Assembly: GCF_048571125.1 (NCBI RefSeq) | Contig: NZ_CP182343.1 | Location: forward strand, 806,001 to 870,000 | DNA length: 64,000 nucleotides | Reading direction: 5' to 3' | Source of the DNA: Arcobacter siniprincipis | Lineage (GTDB): Bacteria > Campylobacterota > Campylobacteria > Campylobacterales > Arcobacteraceae | In this document: positions 36,301 to 45,759 of the stretch, in pieces | Layout: each line of letters opens with the position of its first letter | Position numbering within the stretch: the first letter of the stretch is position 1 | Position numbers and translations under genes: made by a program | The notes under the pieces: model-generated | Seen by the model: the letters and a program-made list of their open reading frames with translations, nothing else | Told to the model about the DNA's origin: nothing | Database searches by the model: none

Positions 36301-36466
36301 AATTTCAACAGGGGCAGGAGCAAATAGTAGGATTTCAATAGGTACAGGAATTATTGGTGGTACATTAACAGCCACACTCTTAGTAATATTTTATGTTCCT
36401 CTTTTATTCATTTTAATAAAAAAAGTATTTGAAAAAAAAGAGATAAAAGGGACAAAAGATGTTTAA
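33329..36466 (+). CDS. RND multidrug efflux permease (HAE1, AcrB/CmeB-like)
   Basis: A 1045-residue proton-driven inner-membrane pump with 12 TM helices and two large periplasmic loops. The N-terminus ARFFINHPIFAWVISLL and LPVEQYPDIAPPTI are classic HAE1. TM4 contains LLVDDAIVVVENVER (the Asp pair) and TM10 contains GLVSKNAILIVEF (the Lys). It exports hydrophobic drugs, bile salts or similar compounds. It lies in a three-gene operon with its adaptor and outer-membrane channel, under a divergent TetR regulator. Confidence 0.95.
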   Translation: MIARFFINHPIFAWVISLLIMLLGLLSIKNLPVEQYPDIAPPTINIQATYAGATAKTIENSITQLIEEELTGLDGLLYFSSTSQTGSSSINVVFEKGIDPDIAQVKVNNKIQQVLPRLPEDVRKEGVSVVKSQDDFLMILSMHDESGKSSENDISDYLITNIKDGLSRINGVGGVELFGSEYAMRVWIDPKKLKSYNLMPSDINNAILKQNAQVSAGSIGARPQVKGQELNADVVSRSKLENAKEFENIVIKSNKNGADVLLKDVAKVVLGSNDYSFISKNNGYQASGIGIKLSSGANAVDVAKRVREYLSSFENSLPSGYIISYPYDTTIFIEESIKEVVKTLFEAVFLVVVVMFVFLNSWRATIIPAIAVPVVLLGTFAILNFLGFTINSLTMFAMVLSIGLLVDDAIVVVENVERNMREKKLCAKEATIIAMDEITSALIGVATVLSVVFLPMIFFTGSTGIIYKQFAVTIISSMVLSVVVALTLSPAICATFLKPHNPNKKSNDVLDWFNRKFSNLTKKYKSGIFKFINAPIKSLVAYIAIIAVSILFFIKLPTGFIPPEDQGDLMIQFTLPAGASTTRSENTEKIIRDYFLTEEKSNINSIFSIVGFTFSGNGQNGGLGFVELKNWDQRAGIENSADSIANRAMMKFTDNKSKYFIRDAQVFVMNPSSVPGLGNTDGFEFQLQAGAKMTRDDLSVAKNSLLKEVNSNKLIVNARVEGTEETPKLKLDYDKKKIFSLGLSYDDIDNTLNTAWAGSYVNDFIDKSRIKRVYVQADAKYRSKPEDLYQWNVRNNENKMVSFEEFTNISWKKSEKSLTRYNGLASYLIQGEAASGVSSGVAMDEMERLAKLNNKDTKYAWSGLSYQERLSSGQAIYLYALSLVVIFLCLAALYESWSIPFSVLLAVPLGVVGAVIAVYFRGLNNDIYFQVALLTTIGLVSKNAILIVEFVENAYKKGESLTVAAVEGATLRFRPIIMTSLAFIAGIIPLAISTGAGANSRISIGTGIIGGTLTATLLVIFYVPLLFILIKKVFEKKEIKGTKDV

Positions 36467-37847
36467 ATTTTTATTTATTATAATAAATATTCTTATATTT
36501 ACAGGATGTAGCTTAAAGCCAGAAATTGCATATAATAACTCCATAATACCACCTAAATTTAAGAATGCAGTAGATAAAAATACTAAGGTAGAATATATAC
36601 AACCAAAGTGGGAAGATTTTGTAAAAAATGATAAATTAAAGAAATTGATTAAATTGGCTCTTGAAAATAATAGAGATTTGAAAATAGCAATTTTAAATAT
36701 AGAATCAGCAAGAGCTACATATAGAATAGAAAAATCAAAATATTTTCCTTCTATTGAAGCAAAAGCCAATAATACAAACTCAAGAAACATTACATCAAAT
36801 AATAATACAGAGATATCTCGTACATATTCTTCAAAGTTTGGAGCTTCTTATGAGCTTGATTTATTTGGGAAAATTAGAAATTCAAATGATTTTGCATTAC
36901 AAAGTTATTTAGCTACAAAATATGCAACAACAGCAACAAAAATTAGTTTAATCTCTGAAGTTATTAATAGTTGGAATACTCTTTGTGCAAATATTGAACA
37001 GTTGAAAATATTAGAAAAAAGTATTGAAAATTTAACTTTATCATATGAATTAACACAAAAAAAATTTGATATGGGTATTAGCTTAATTGATGATGCTCTT
37101 AGTGCAAAAACGAGTTTAAAAGAAGCAGAAGTAAGCCTTTTAAATCAGAAAACAATTATAGAAAAAAATAAGAATACGTTAGAACTCTTGGTATCAACAA
37201 CAATTCCTAAAAATTTAATACCAAGTGGTTTTGAAGAAAATGAAAAAAGTCTTATGCTAATTCAAGCTGGAATTTCATCAAAAGTTTTATTTTCACGCCC
37301 TGATATTATTCAAGCTGAATACAATTTAAAAGCAAAAAATGCAAATATAGGTGTTGCAAGAGCTGCATTTTTCCCTTCTATTAGTTTAACAGCAGATTAT
37401 GGTCTTGCAAGTAATTCTTTGAGTTCATTATTTAATGGAAATTCAAAAACTGTATGGTCTTTTATACCAAGTATCAATTTACCTATTTTTAAAGGAGGTG
37501 AAAATATGGCAAATTTGGATTATGCAAAAGCTCAACAAAAAATAGCTCTTGCTCAATATGAAAAAACTATACAGTCTGCATTTAGAGATGTATCTGATGC
37601 ATTGAGTGAAAGGTCGAATATAACTAAACAGCTCAAGGCACAAAAAGATTTAGTAAATACAGCAAAAAAAAGTTATGACATATCTTTAAATTCTTATAAG
37701 TATGGATTAGGGAACTATTTAAATGTTTTAATTTCACAAAAAAAGTTTTTTGATTCAAAAAGAGCTTTAATCGATACGAAATTAAGTGAGTTAATAAATA
37801 GAGTAAATTTATATACTTCTTTAGGTGGTAATGAGAAAATAGATTAA
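36459..37847 (+). CDS. Outer-membrane efflux lipoprotein, NodT/TolC family (OprM/CmeC-like)
   Basis: A 462-residue outer-membrane channel subunit. The lipoprotein signal ends IFTGC with Cys17. Two OEP repeats are visible, each with the long alpha-barrel segments; the second repeat has FSRPDIIQAEYNLKAKNANI and ARAAFFPSISLTADYGL, typical NodT-family sequence. It starts inside the end of the pump gene. The stop codon forms the loop of the operon terminator. Confidence 0.93.
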   Translation: MFKFLFIIINILIFTGCSLKPEIAYNNSIIPPKFKNAVDKNTKVEYIQPKWEDFVKNDKLKKLIKLALENNRDLKIAILNIESARATYRIEKSKYFPSIEAKANNTNSRNITSNNNTEISRTYSSKFGASYELDLFGKIRNSNDFALQSYLATKYATTATKISLISEVINSWNTLCANIEQLKILEKSIENLTLSYELTQKKFDMGISLIDDALSAKTSLKEAEVSLLNQKTIIEKNKNTLELLVSTTIPKNLIPSGFEENEKSLMLIQAGISSKVLFSRPDIIQAEYNLKAKNANIGVARAAFFPSISLTADYGLASNSLSSLFNGNSKTVWSFIPSINLPIFKGGENMANLDYAKAQQKIALAQYEKTIQSAFRDVSDALSERSNITKQLKAQKDLVNTAKKSYDISLNSYKYGLGNYLNVLISQKKFFDSKRALIDTKLSELINRVNLYTSLGGNEKID

Positions 37848-37863
37848 ATCTATTTTCTTTTTT
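37835..37863 (+). terminator. Intrinsic terminator of the RND operon
   Basis: A 10-bp stem (GAAAATAGAT with ATCTATTTTC) has the TAA stop codon of the channel gene as its 3-base loop, followed by TTTTTT. Confidence 0.8.
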
Positions 37864-37870
37864 ATATTTT

Positions 37871-38779
37871 TTATTTTAACTCAAAAGGCGTTTCTTGATA
37901 AACGAAATAATTTAACCAATTAGCAAATAATAAATGTGCAGCTGAACGCCATTTTACTTTTGGGTCTTTTGTTGGGTCATTATTTTTAAAATAGTTTTTA
38001 GGCACATCTATCTCAAGTCCTTTTTCTACATCTCTTAAATACTCTTTTTGTAAAGAATCAAAATCATACTCAACATGTCCACTCATAAATACATGTTTTC
38101 TATCCTTTGAAGCTACTAGACAAACACCTGAATCTTCTGAATATAGAAGTAATTCTAAATCATCAACCTTATCAATATCTTCTTTTAAAACAGTTGTATA
38201 TCTTGAGTGTGGAATATAAGCTTCATCATCAAAACCTCTTAAAAGAGGGTTTGTTTTATTAAATAAATCATGTTCAAAAACACCAAATGTTTTTTTGTTT
38301 TGTTCATATTTTTGAATACCATGGTGATAATAAAGCCCTGCTTGTGAACCCCAACAAATATGCAATGTAGACGTAATATTTGTCTTTGAGTATTCCATGA
38401 TTTCTTTTAATTCTTCCCAATAAGAAACCTCTTCAAAAGGCATAGTCTCTATTGGAGCCCCTGTTATTATTAGTCCATCAAAATTGTGTTCTTTTATCTC
38501 TTCAAAGGTTTTATAAAAACTTTCTAAATGATCTTCTGAAGTATTTTTTGATTGATATGTTGCCGTTTTCAAAAGGGTAATCTCTGTTTGTAGGGGAGTA
38601 TTCCCTAAAAGTCTTAATAATTGAGTTTCTGTTTCTACTTTATTTGGCATCAAATTTAGTATTAAAATTTTTAGAGGTCGAATATCTTGTTTCATAGCTT
38701 TCTTATCATTCATGATAAAAATATTCTCTTTTTGTAAAATTTTAACAGCTGGGAGTTTTTTGGGAATAACAATAGGCAT
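37871..38779 (-). CDS. metA: Homoserine O-acetyl/succinyltransferase MetA
   Basis: A 302-residue enzyme that activates homoserine for methionine synthesis. The catalytic Cys142 lies in LHICWGSQAGLYYHHG, and LNLMPNKVETETQ is the family signature. Residue 111 is Glu (GAPIE), which in characterised MetA proteins goes with acetyl-CoA rather than succinyl-CoA, so acetyltransferase activity is predicted. A strong GGAGG site precedes the ATG. It is monocistronic; no SAM riboswitch is evident upstream. Confidence 0.94.
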   Translation of the reverse strand: MPIVIPKKLPAVKILQKENIFIMNDKKAMKQDIRPLKILILNLMPNKVETETQLLRLLGNTPLQTEITLLKTATYQSKNTSEDHLESFYKTFEEIKEHNFDGLIITGAPIETMPFEEVSYWEELKEIMEYSKTNITSTLHICWGSQAGLYYHHGIQKYEQNKKTFGVFEHDLFNKTNPLLRGFDDEAYIPHSRYTTVLKEDIDKVDDLELLLYSEDSGVCLVASKDRKHVFMSGHVEYDFDSLQKEYLRDVEKGLEIDVPKNYFKNNDPTKDPKVKWRSAAHLLFANWLNYFVYQETPFELK

Positions 38780-38925
38780 ATTAACCTCCTTAATAATTTT
38801 TGGAAATTATAACATTAAAGTAATAAAAAGAGCAGATTGTATTATTTTTGCTAGATAAAATAAAATAGTTTTTATGTATCAATATGCTAGAATAGAAACC
38901 AATTTATTAATAAAAAGGACAAAGA

Positions 38926-39702
38926 TTGCCATATTATTTGAAAAATATAATATTACTTGTAATAACAGTATCATTTTTTACTGGATGTGTTTCCATAAAA
39001 AAAGAGAATGTTCAAGAGATGTTTCAATCAAACAATGCTGTTGAGATAAAAAGTGATTATAAAAAAATCAGTAAATTAGTTATTAGATTAAAAGAAAAAC
39101 TTGATAAACGAAATCCAAGAGCTTATGATGAAAATTTAGCAAGTAAAATTTATACTGAAATTGACAATTTACAAGATACTGTAAACTTAAAATTTAAAAA
39201 TAATGAGGTAAGCTCGTATAAAAGTTATTTACAAATTGCTTTTAGTAAAGATGATATTAAAAATAGAAATGATTATTTGATACTTGGCTTATATAAAAAC
39301 ATTTATGATGCATATGATATGTCTAGTAGTTATAAGATAACTGCTTTTTCATATGATAAAGAGAAGCTTTTAAAACTTTACAATAATTTGCAAATATTAG
39401 CTTGGAAAATTAAAGTTGAAAAAGATTTAAGCAATAATTACCTTTTTTTAACTTGGCAAAATAATTGGCAAATAGAATTAGAAAAAAAAGTTAAAGCTGG
39501 ATTAAAACCAACTTGGAAAGATTTTGAAAATCTTGCTTTTATTAAAAATGGACAAGAGAGTATTTTTGGATATTCAAATTTATCATTTGAACATATTCTT
39601 TTACAAATGAAAGCTAGAGTAGGTACTACTTTAGAAAGACTAGGAACTGAACCTACCCAAATGAGTTTAAATACTATAAAATCATTATTTATCTTTTTAT
39701 AG
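38926..39702 (+). CDS. Predicted lipoprotein, unknown function
   Basis: A 258-residue protein with a lipoprotein signal (VSFFTGC, Cys21). No domain is recognised. The body is Lys/Glu-rich, mostly helical in appearance, with no obvious repeats. A TTG start at 38926 is supported by AAGGAC 5 bases upstream; a second TTG at 38938 is possible. It ends 2 bases from the convergent RND permease gene. Confidence 0.7.
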   Translation: MPYYLKNIILLVITVSFFTGCVSIKKENVQEMFQSNNAVEIKSDYKKISKLVIRLKEKLDKRNPRAYDENLASKIYTEIDNLQDTVNLKFKNNEVSSYKSYLQIAFSKDDIKNRNDYLILGLYKNIYDAYDMSSSYKITAFSYDKEKLLKLYNNLQILAWKIKVEKDLSNNYLFLTWQNNWQIELEKKVKAGLKPTWKDFENLAFIKNGQESIFGYSNLSFEHILLQMKARVGTTLERLGTEPTQMSLNTIKSLFIFL

Positions 39703-39704
39703 GA

Positions 39705-42700
39705 TTAAAAACTCTTTCTTAGTTTGTGTGTAATTGTAAACAAAACTGGTAGATAAATAAGATTTAAAATTGTTCCCCATAAAAGCCCAAAGCCAAGTCC
39801 TATGGCTATGGGTTGAAATATAACTGCTTGCCCTGATGGAAAAAATATCAACGAACTCATACCTATTAGTGTTGTAATTGTTGTAATGAAAATTGGTCTA
39901 AATCTTTTTGTTGCTCTAGAAAAAATCTCATCTATATTTTTTGCCTTTTTTAAATATGTCATCATAATAATTCCATCATTTATGACAACTCCTGCTAACC
40001 CAAGTGCTCCAATAAGTGAAGGCATAGAAAGATTTAAGCCCATAATATTATGACCTATTAAAACTCCTAATAATGAGAAAGGGATAACACTCATCAAAAT
40101 AAAAGTTTCCCTAAAAGAATTAAATAAGTACAACATTGACAACATAATTAAAACAAAAGTTAATGCAGAAGCAAATAACATATCACTTCTTAAGCTTGCT
40201 TGTTTCTCTGCTTCACCTTTTAGAACTAATTTAATCCCTTCATTTTTAAACCTATCTAAAATAGGTTTTATCTTTTCTAAGGCTTCACTTGCAGTTAGAA
40301 TTTCAGGATCAACATTTGCATAAACATAAAAATTCTTTTCTCCATCTTCTTTCATAAGTTGTTCAAACCCTTTTATTATATTAAAATCTGTAACTTCGTA
40401 TAAACTAACAAAAGTTCCATCACTTAGTGGGATTTGTGTATTTTTAAAAGCTTCAAAATTGTCTTTGTTTAAGCTTTGTATTTTTATATCAAGCATATCA
40501 GTAGTATCAAAACTAACAGCTTTTTTCTTTAAAAGATAAAGATTAGACAAATATGAACCAAGACTTGACTCATCCAAACCAAGATACTCTCCATAAGTGT
40601 TTACCTTTAGTTTTATTTCGTCAATTCCAAACTTCAGAGTATTTGAGGCATTTTTTATACCATTTAATTGTTGGAGAGAACTTTGTAGTTCATTGACTGC
40701 TTTTATTATCTTTTTATTATCATTTGATATAAGTCCGATTTTAATATCAGACTTTATAGGTCCTACTCTTTTTTCTAGAACTGATATTTCTGATAGTTTA
40801 TATTTAGATTTGTAATCTTGTTTTATTAAGAATTGTTTTAATTGTTTTGCAATCTCTTTTGATTTTAATTCTCTTGTCCTATTTTTATCATCATAATAAA
40901 AACTCAAATAAGGAGTTACATATTTATCCAAAAAGTTTGCTTCTTTTGGTTTTTGAAGTTCTAGTGTCATATACATAACATAAGAAAATCTTTCAGTATT
41001 ATTTGCTGTATCTCTTCTATATCCTGCAACTGAATCAATACTTTTAATATAAAAATCATCTTTTTTAGCTATTAAGTCTTTTTCTATATCTTGTACTATT
41101 TTAAAGGCATCTTCAAGTTTTGTATTTTGGTTGGCTTTAATTGTTATTTTAACATCCGTAGCATCAAATTTTGGAAACATCTGAAATTTTGAATTTTTTA
41201 CAAGAAGAACAGTAAAAAGTGGAACAAGTATAATAAAAATAGTTAAAAATGTTTTTTTCCAATTCATAAAAAAATGAAGAGTTTTATTATAAAGAACATT
41301 TACCCTTTCCCAAGAAGTAACCTTTGAATCACTTTTAAGAGTGTGTGCTGCATGTATTGGTAAGAATAAAAATGATTCTATTAATGAGGCAACAACTAAG
41401 GCAGAAAGGGCTATGGGAATAAGTTTCATAACTTCACCCAAGGTTCCACTTATCATTAAAATTGGTAAAAATGAAAATAGTGTTGTAATTGAAGCAATAG
41501 TTACAGGTTCTACCATCTCTTTTGCACCCAATACTGCTGCTTCTTTTGGGGCATATCCTTCTTCAATATATTGTTGAATATTTTCACTTACAACAATTGC
41601 ATCATCAACAACTATACCAATGGCTATCAAAACTCCAACAAGGGAAATCATGTTTATTGAATAACCAGATAAGTAAAAATATATTGCAGCTATTACAAAT
41701 GAAGTTGGAATACCAAGGGCAATAATAAAAGACATTCTAGCATTGATTAAAAGCATAACTATTATTGTAATTAGAATAATACCAAGCATGATATTTGAAA
41801 TGACAATATTTAATCTATCTCGTATCCTCTCGCTATTATCATCTGCTATTACAATATTTACATCTTTATTTTGTTTATTTAGTTTTGGCAAAAGTTTTTC
41901 AATATCTTTTGTTATAACCAAAGCATCTGCGGTATCGTTTTGTTCTACTTTTAAAGATAAGGCATTTTTGCCATTAAAGGAGTAAAGAGTTGAAGAGTCT
42001 TCATACTTCTTTTTAACAGTTGCAATATCACTTAAATAAACTGTTTGATTTCCTATTTTTATAACACTTTTTGCAAATTCTTGGGCATTTTTTGCACCAT
42101 TGTATGTTGATATATAATAGTGTTTTTTCCCTTCTATTTTACCTATTGGGAAAATATATGAAAGTGTTGATATGGCATTAAATATTTCGGTCTTATTTAA
42201 TTTAAGGGCTTCTATTTTATTATCATCTAGTGATATTTCATAAAATTTATCAGAATCACCAAATATGGTTATTTCATTTATGCCACTTATTGTCATTAAT
42301 TGGCTTTTAATATCATCAGCTAAAGGTTTTAATTCATCAAGAGTGTATTTTGAAGAGGTTAACGAGATGTCCATTAAAGTTCTAGTTCTATCTACTACTT
42401 TAACAGTTGGTTCGTCCATATCAGAGGGAAGATCTTTTTTTACAGAAGTAATTATATCTTTTACTTTATCTGATTCGTTGTACCTATCTTTTCCTTTCTT
42501 TAACTCTAAGATAATAGAAAATTTACCTGGACTAATAACAGTAGTTATTGTATCCACGCTATCAAGATTTTTTAAGTCATCTTCTATTTCATTTACAACC
42601 ATTTTATCAAGAATATCAACTGATGCCCCTGTATAAGAGCCACTGATTGAAATCATTTCAAGTTCAAAGGTAGGGAAAATTTCTTTTGGAGTTTTATTAT

Positions 42701-42791
42701 ATGCCCATATTCCAATTGCAAAAATCATGAAAAAAAGAGTGTAGTTTATTCTTGAATTTTCTACAAAAAACTTTAAAATTTTTTCAAACAT
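39705..42791 (-). CDS. RND family efflux permease, adaptor not adjacent
   Basis: A 1028-residue RND pump with 12 TM helices. FPTFELEMISISGSYTGAS follows TM1; TM4 carries IGIVVDDAIVVSENIQQYIE with the proton-relay Asp pair; TM10 has VVINDGIIMMTYL rather than the Lys-containing HAE1 motif. It belongs to a branch away from AcrB. No periplasmic adaptor or outer-membrane channel lies next to it. It is the last gene of a minus-strand run after the YajR-like MFS, LapG and LapD genes, with an 81-base gap after lapD, so the link to that system is uncertain. Confidence 0.88.
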   Translation of the reverse strand: MFEKILKFFVENSRINYTLFFMIFAIGIWAYNKTPKEIFPTFELEMISISGSYTGASVDILDKMVVNEIEDDLKNLDSVDTITTVISPGKFSIILELKKGKDRYNESDKVKDIITSVKKDLPSDMDEPTVKVVDRTRTLMDISLTSSKYTLDELKPLADDIKSQLMTISGINEITIFGDSDKFYEISLDDNKIEALKLNKTEIFNAISTLSYIFPIGKIEGKKHYYISTYNGAKNAQEFAKSVIKIGNQTVYLSDIATVKKKYEDSSTLYSFNGKNALSLKVEQNDTADALVITKDIEKLLPKLNKQNKDVNIVIADDNSERIRDRLNIVISNIMLGIILITIIVMLLINARMSFIIALGIPTSFVIAAIYFYLSGYSINMISLVGVLIAIGIVVDDAIVVSENIQQYIEEGYAPKEAAVLGAKEMVEPVTIASITTLFSFLPILMISGTLGEVMKLIPIALSALVVASLIESFLFLPIHAAHTLKSDSKVTSWERVNVLYNKTLHFFMNWKKTFLTIFIILVPLFTVLLVKNSKFQMFPKFDATDVKITIKANQNTKLEDAFKIVQDIEKDLIAKKDDFYIKSIDSVAGYRRDTANNTERFSYVMYMTLELQKPKEANFLDKYVTPYLSFYYDDKNRTRELKSKEIAKQLKQFLIKQDYKSKYKLSEISVLEKRVGPIKSDIKIGLISNDNKKIIKAVNELQSSLQQLNGIKNASNTLKFGIDEIKLKVNTYGEYLGLDESSLGSYLSNLYLLKKKAVSFDTTDMLDIKIQSLNKDNFEAFKNTQIPLSDGTFVSLYEVTDFNIIKGFEQLMKEDGEKNFYVYANVDPEILTASEALEKIKPILDRFKNEGIKLVLKGEAEKQASLRSDMLFASALTFVLIMLSMLYLFNSFRETFILMSVIPFSLLGVLIGHNIMGLNLSMPSLIGALGLAGVVINDGIIMMTYLKKAKNIDEIFSRATKRFRPIFITTITTLIGMSSLIFFPSGQAVIFQPIAIGLGFGLLWGTILNLIYLPVLFTITHKLRKSF

Positions 42792-42872
42792 ATTTTGCCT
42801 AAGTTTAGTATTTATATGAAATTATAGATAGTAATTATTAATTTTTGATTAATAATTACTAATATGAGTTTT

Positions 42873-45098
42873 TTATCTACTTGCTGCGTGTAATCCTATC
42901 TCTTTTACTTTTTCTAAGTCTTCATCTGATTTAACATTTTCAGCCATTACTTTTATATTAACAAGATTACATAAATCTTGCATAGATTCTACAAAGGCAT
43001 GTTTACCTGAATCAGAAGATATTCCATTTGTATAATCCCTTGCAAGTCTTATAAAGTCAAGATTTAAATCTTTTATACTTCCTAGTGGTATAAATTTAGA
43101 CTCAAATCTTTTTACAATAATTCTAGCATGATATTGATTTACAACTTTTGCGAAAACTTTAAAGTGTTCTATATCTTTAGCAACTCCATATGCTGTAATT
43201 GAGAAGACTAATTTACTAGCAATTGAATTGTTATTTTGAAGGGTCATTGTCAACCAATCAATAAAGTTTGAATCAACAATAGAATCAAGAGATAGATTTA
43301 TAGAAATATTATGTTCTAATGTATTTTCTTTAATATGTTTGATTACATTACTTACAACAGCTTTATCAAAATCCACAACTTTTTCATATTTTTCAGCAAT
43401 AGAAATAAATGTACCAATTGGTATTTGTTCACCATCTTTATCATAGGCAGAAGTGAAAGCTTCTTGCATGATAAGTTTACCTTCATTTTCTCCTGTTAAA
43501 ATATATTCATTATTAATATACTTAACATCAAATTTTGAGTTATCAATAATGTCAAATATCAACTCTCTCCATGACTCCATATCTCTTGCTAAATCATTTG
43601 CATCTCTGATAACTGCTTCATTTGGACCAATTTGTTTTGCACTTTCTCTTGCTTCTATTGCAGCACTCAACATCTCAGGAATTGTTCCTATTTGGTTAAA
43701 CATTGTTACCCCAATATTAGAAATATTTGTTAAATTTACTTCTTTTGAAAAATCATCAAATTTTACTTTTAAATATTGGCTTAAATTTTTAATTTCTTCT
43801 TCAGAACAGTTTTTAGCAATTAAGGTAAACTCTGAACCAAAAAATCTAAAGGCTTTTATTTCAAACTCAAATGATTCATTTGAGTTTTGTAAAATATTTG
43901 CAAAATCTTTAATAAATTTATCAACTGCACTATTTGAATTGTTTTTAGCAAATTCAGCTAAAGATTCGATTTTTAAACTCATTACATAACCATCAGTTTT
44001 AGTAATAAACATATTTTTCATATCTGTTTCAAATGTTTGTCTCAGTTCTAATTTAGTAAGTCCATCTTGGGAGATTTTTTTAGTAACATTTTCAATATTT
44101 GCATTAAGTTTTTTTATAATTCCTTCAATTTTACTTGACATATCATTCATAGCAATTGCTACATTTTTTATCTCAGTTGTTACAGGTAACTTATTTATTT
44201 TCCCAAATTTACCATGGGCAATATTTACTGCTAATTTTTCTATATTTTTCAAAGGTTTCAATATAAGTTGTAAAAATAGAACTAAAATAATAAAAGAGAT
44301 AAAAAAGGCAATAAGAGAATATATAATAGCTCCTCTTGCTTGTTCATATAGTTTTGCATATGCATCGCCTGCATTTGAACTTACAAAAATAGTTGCTACT
44401 TTTTTCCAACCATCACTTATTTCACTAGATTTTTCTTGCATATTTAATTGGATTAGATTTATAAACCATTGAGGCACATAGTCAAATTTCTCTTCTCTAT
44501 ACTCTTTTACTAAAATTTTATTTAGATTTATTTGAGATTTGGCATTTACTAATTTATTATTAATTTTTACTTTAAATGAAACTTCAAAATCACCACCATC
44601 TTTATATTCTTCTGTTGGTGTAAAAATATATTTAGTATTTGTTTTAACATCATTAGCTACTACTTCATTATTAGAAACAGAATCAAGAGAGTCTAAAGCA
44701 TTTTCAAAATAAGAGTCATTGGTATCTTTTTCTATTTTCCCATATTTAGGGTCAATTTTAACATCGTCAATAGTGCTATATTTATTTATATTCATATCTT
44801 CGATATTTTTGATTAAATCATCATTTGTAAATGAAATTTCAACATCTTCAAGTCTTATTTCTTTATAAAATCCTCTATTTGCAATTGCCTTTATTGTACT
44901 TTCTATTTCGGGGTCATGTTTATCGCCAATAAGTGATTTAAGACTTATTCCCAGTGCAGTTGCAGTATCTTGTGCTTTATTTGCTGATTCTATTTCTAAA
45001 TACTCTTTTGTATTATTGACACTAATAATAAAATTACCCACAAATATTGCAAAAAATATTACAGATATTATTAAATAAAGTTGTTTAGATAAAGACAT
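42873..45098 (-). CDS. lapD: LapD-like c-di-GMP receptor (degenerate GGDEF-EAL)
   Basis: A 741-residue membrane receptor. TM1 is at about residues 7-27, then a periplasmic LapD_MoxY-type domain, TM2 at about 257-280, HAMP, a degenerate GGDEF domain (FFGSEFTLI) and a degenerate EAL domain. The EAL catalytic motifs are lost: IMQEAFTSAYD in place of EALLR, and KRFESKF in place of DDFG. It therefore binds rather than degrades c-di-GMP. In Pseudomonas, LapD sequesters the protease LapG when c-di-GMP is high; lapG lies 12 bases upstream here. Confidence 0.9.
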   Translation of the reverse strand: MSLSKQLYLIISVIFFAIFVGNFIISVNNTKEYLEIESANKAQDTATALGISLKSLIGDKHDPEIESTIKAIANRGFYKEIRLEDVEISFTNDDLIKNIEDMNINKYSTIDDVKIDPKYGKIEKDTNDSYFENALDSLDSVSNNEVVANDVKTNTKYIFTPTEEYKDGGDFEVSFKVKINNKLVNAKSQINLNKILVKEYREEKFDYVPQWFINLIQLNMQEKSSEISDGWKKVATIFVSSNAGDAYAKLYEQARGAIIYSLIAFFISFIILVLFLQLILKPLKNIEKLAVNIAHGKFGKINKLPVTTEIKNVAIAMNDMSSKIEGIIKKLNANIENVTKKISQDGLTKLELRQTFETDMKNMFITKTDGYVMSLKIESLAEFAKNNSNSAVDKFIKDFANILQNSNESFEFEIKAFRFFGSEFTLIAKNCSEEEIKNLSQYLKVKFDDFSKEVNLTNISNIGVTMFNQIGTIPEMLSAAIEARESAKQIGPNEAVIRDANDLARDMESWRELIFDIIDNSKFDVKYINNEYILTGENEGKLIMQEAFTSAYDKDGEQIPIGTFISIAEKYEKVVDFDKAVVSNVIKHIKENTLEHNISINLSLDSIVDSNFIDWLTMTLQNNNSIASKLVFSITAYGVAKDIEHFKVFAKVVNQYHARIIVKRFESKFIPLGSIKDLNLDFIRLARDYTNGISSDSGKHAFVESMQDLCNLVNIKVMAENVKSDEDLEKVKEIGLHAASR

Positions 45099-45110
45099 AT
45101 TTTTCCTTTG

Positions 45111-45758
45111 TTAAATTCTACTCATTAAATCTTTCCAAGATTTTAAGTTATTTTTCCCCACAAGTTGTGAAGTCTTACCTTTATTTTTCGCTTCCCATAA
45201 TCCTTGGGCATTGAAACTATAAACTGGTTTTAAGTCTGGTCTTTTACTGGCTAGTTTTAATATTTTATTTACATTATCTAAGACTACAGGTGTAGAGCTT
45301 GGTGTATGATAATATGTCAAAACCATGTGAGCTTGTTCATATTTTGTTCCCCTTTGAAGTAACTTTACATAGGTTATTCGTAATTTATCTTCAGGAACAC
45401 CTAGCTTTCTTAGGGTAAAGTATTTAGCAATTGCATAATCTTCACAATCACCAGCTCCTGTACCCATAAATTCAAAAGGAGCTGCCCAATAATCTTTTTT
45501 ATTCCAATGGCTTTGGTCTGTTGCATATCTTATTTTATTGAAAAAGTCATTTACATCTTTTAGTTTGTGTAGAATATCTTTTGATTTAGCATTTTCAACC
45601 ATCTCATCCCAAACTAAAACTCTTATTCTAGCTTTTTCGCCATATTTTTGCGTAAATTTATCTAATTTTTCCTGAGAAATATTAAATGTCTTTACACTAA
45701 AGGCAAAGCTTATTAAAGTAATAATAAGAAGAAAAGAGATGATTGGTTTTTTTCTCAT
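45111..45758 (-). CDS. lapG: LapG-like periplasmic cysteine protease (transglutaminase-like)
   Basis: A 215-residue protein with a Sec signal peptide (about residues 1-21). The Cys-His-Asp triad is Cys105 (GAGDCEDYA), His144 (EQAHMVLTYY) and Asp161 (VVLDNVN), and LRITYVK is typical of LapG. Such proteases cleave the N-terminus of giant RTX adhesins to release cells from biofilm. A LapD receptor gene follows directly. The adhesin substrate and its type I secretion system are not in this window. Confidence 0.92.
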   Translation of the reverse strand: MRKKPIISFLLIITLISFAFSVKTFNISQEKLDKFTQKYGEKARIRVLVWDEMVENAKSKDILHKLKDVNDFFNKIRYATDQSHWNKKDYWAAPFEFMGTGAGDCEDYAIAKYFTLRKLGVPEDKLRITYVKLLQRGTKYEQAHMVLTYYHTPSSTPVVLDNVNKILKLASKRPDLKPVYSFNAQGLWEAKNKGKTSQLVGKNNLKSWKDLMSRI

Positions 45759-45759
45759 A

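Noticed and set aside
36413..36790. Minus-strand open frame opposite the end of the RND pump and start of the outer-membrane channel gene
   Set aside because: It lies entirely across two well-supported plus-strand genes, has no ribosome site and shows no domain. It is a shadow frame of low-complexity coding DNA.
38780..38925. SAM riboswitch upstream of metA
   Set aside because: The short leader shows a strong Shine-Dalgarno but no conserved helices that match a SAM riboswitch by eye.
43453..43989. Plus-strand 178-residue open frame inside the LapD gene
   Set aside because: Opposite strand to a complete LapD reading frame, Ser/Leu-rich with no recognisable domain and no Shine-Dalgarno.
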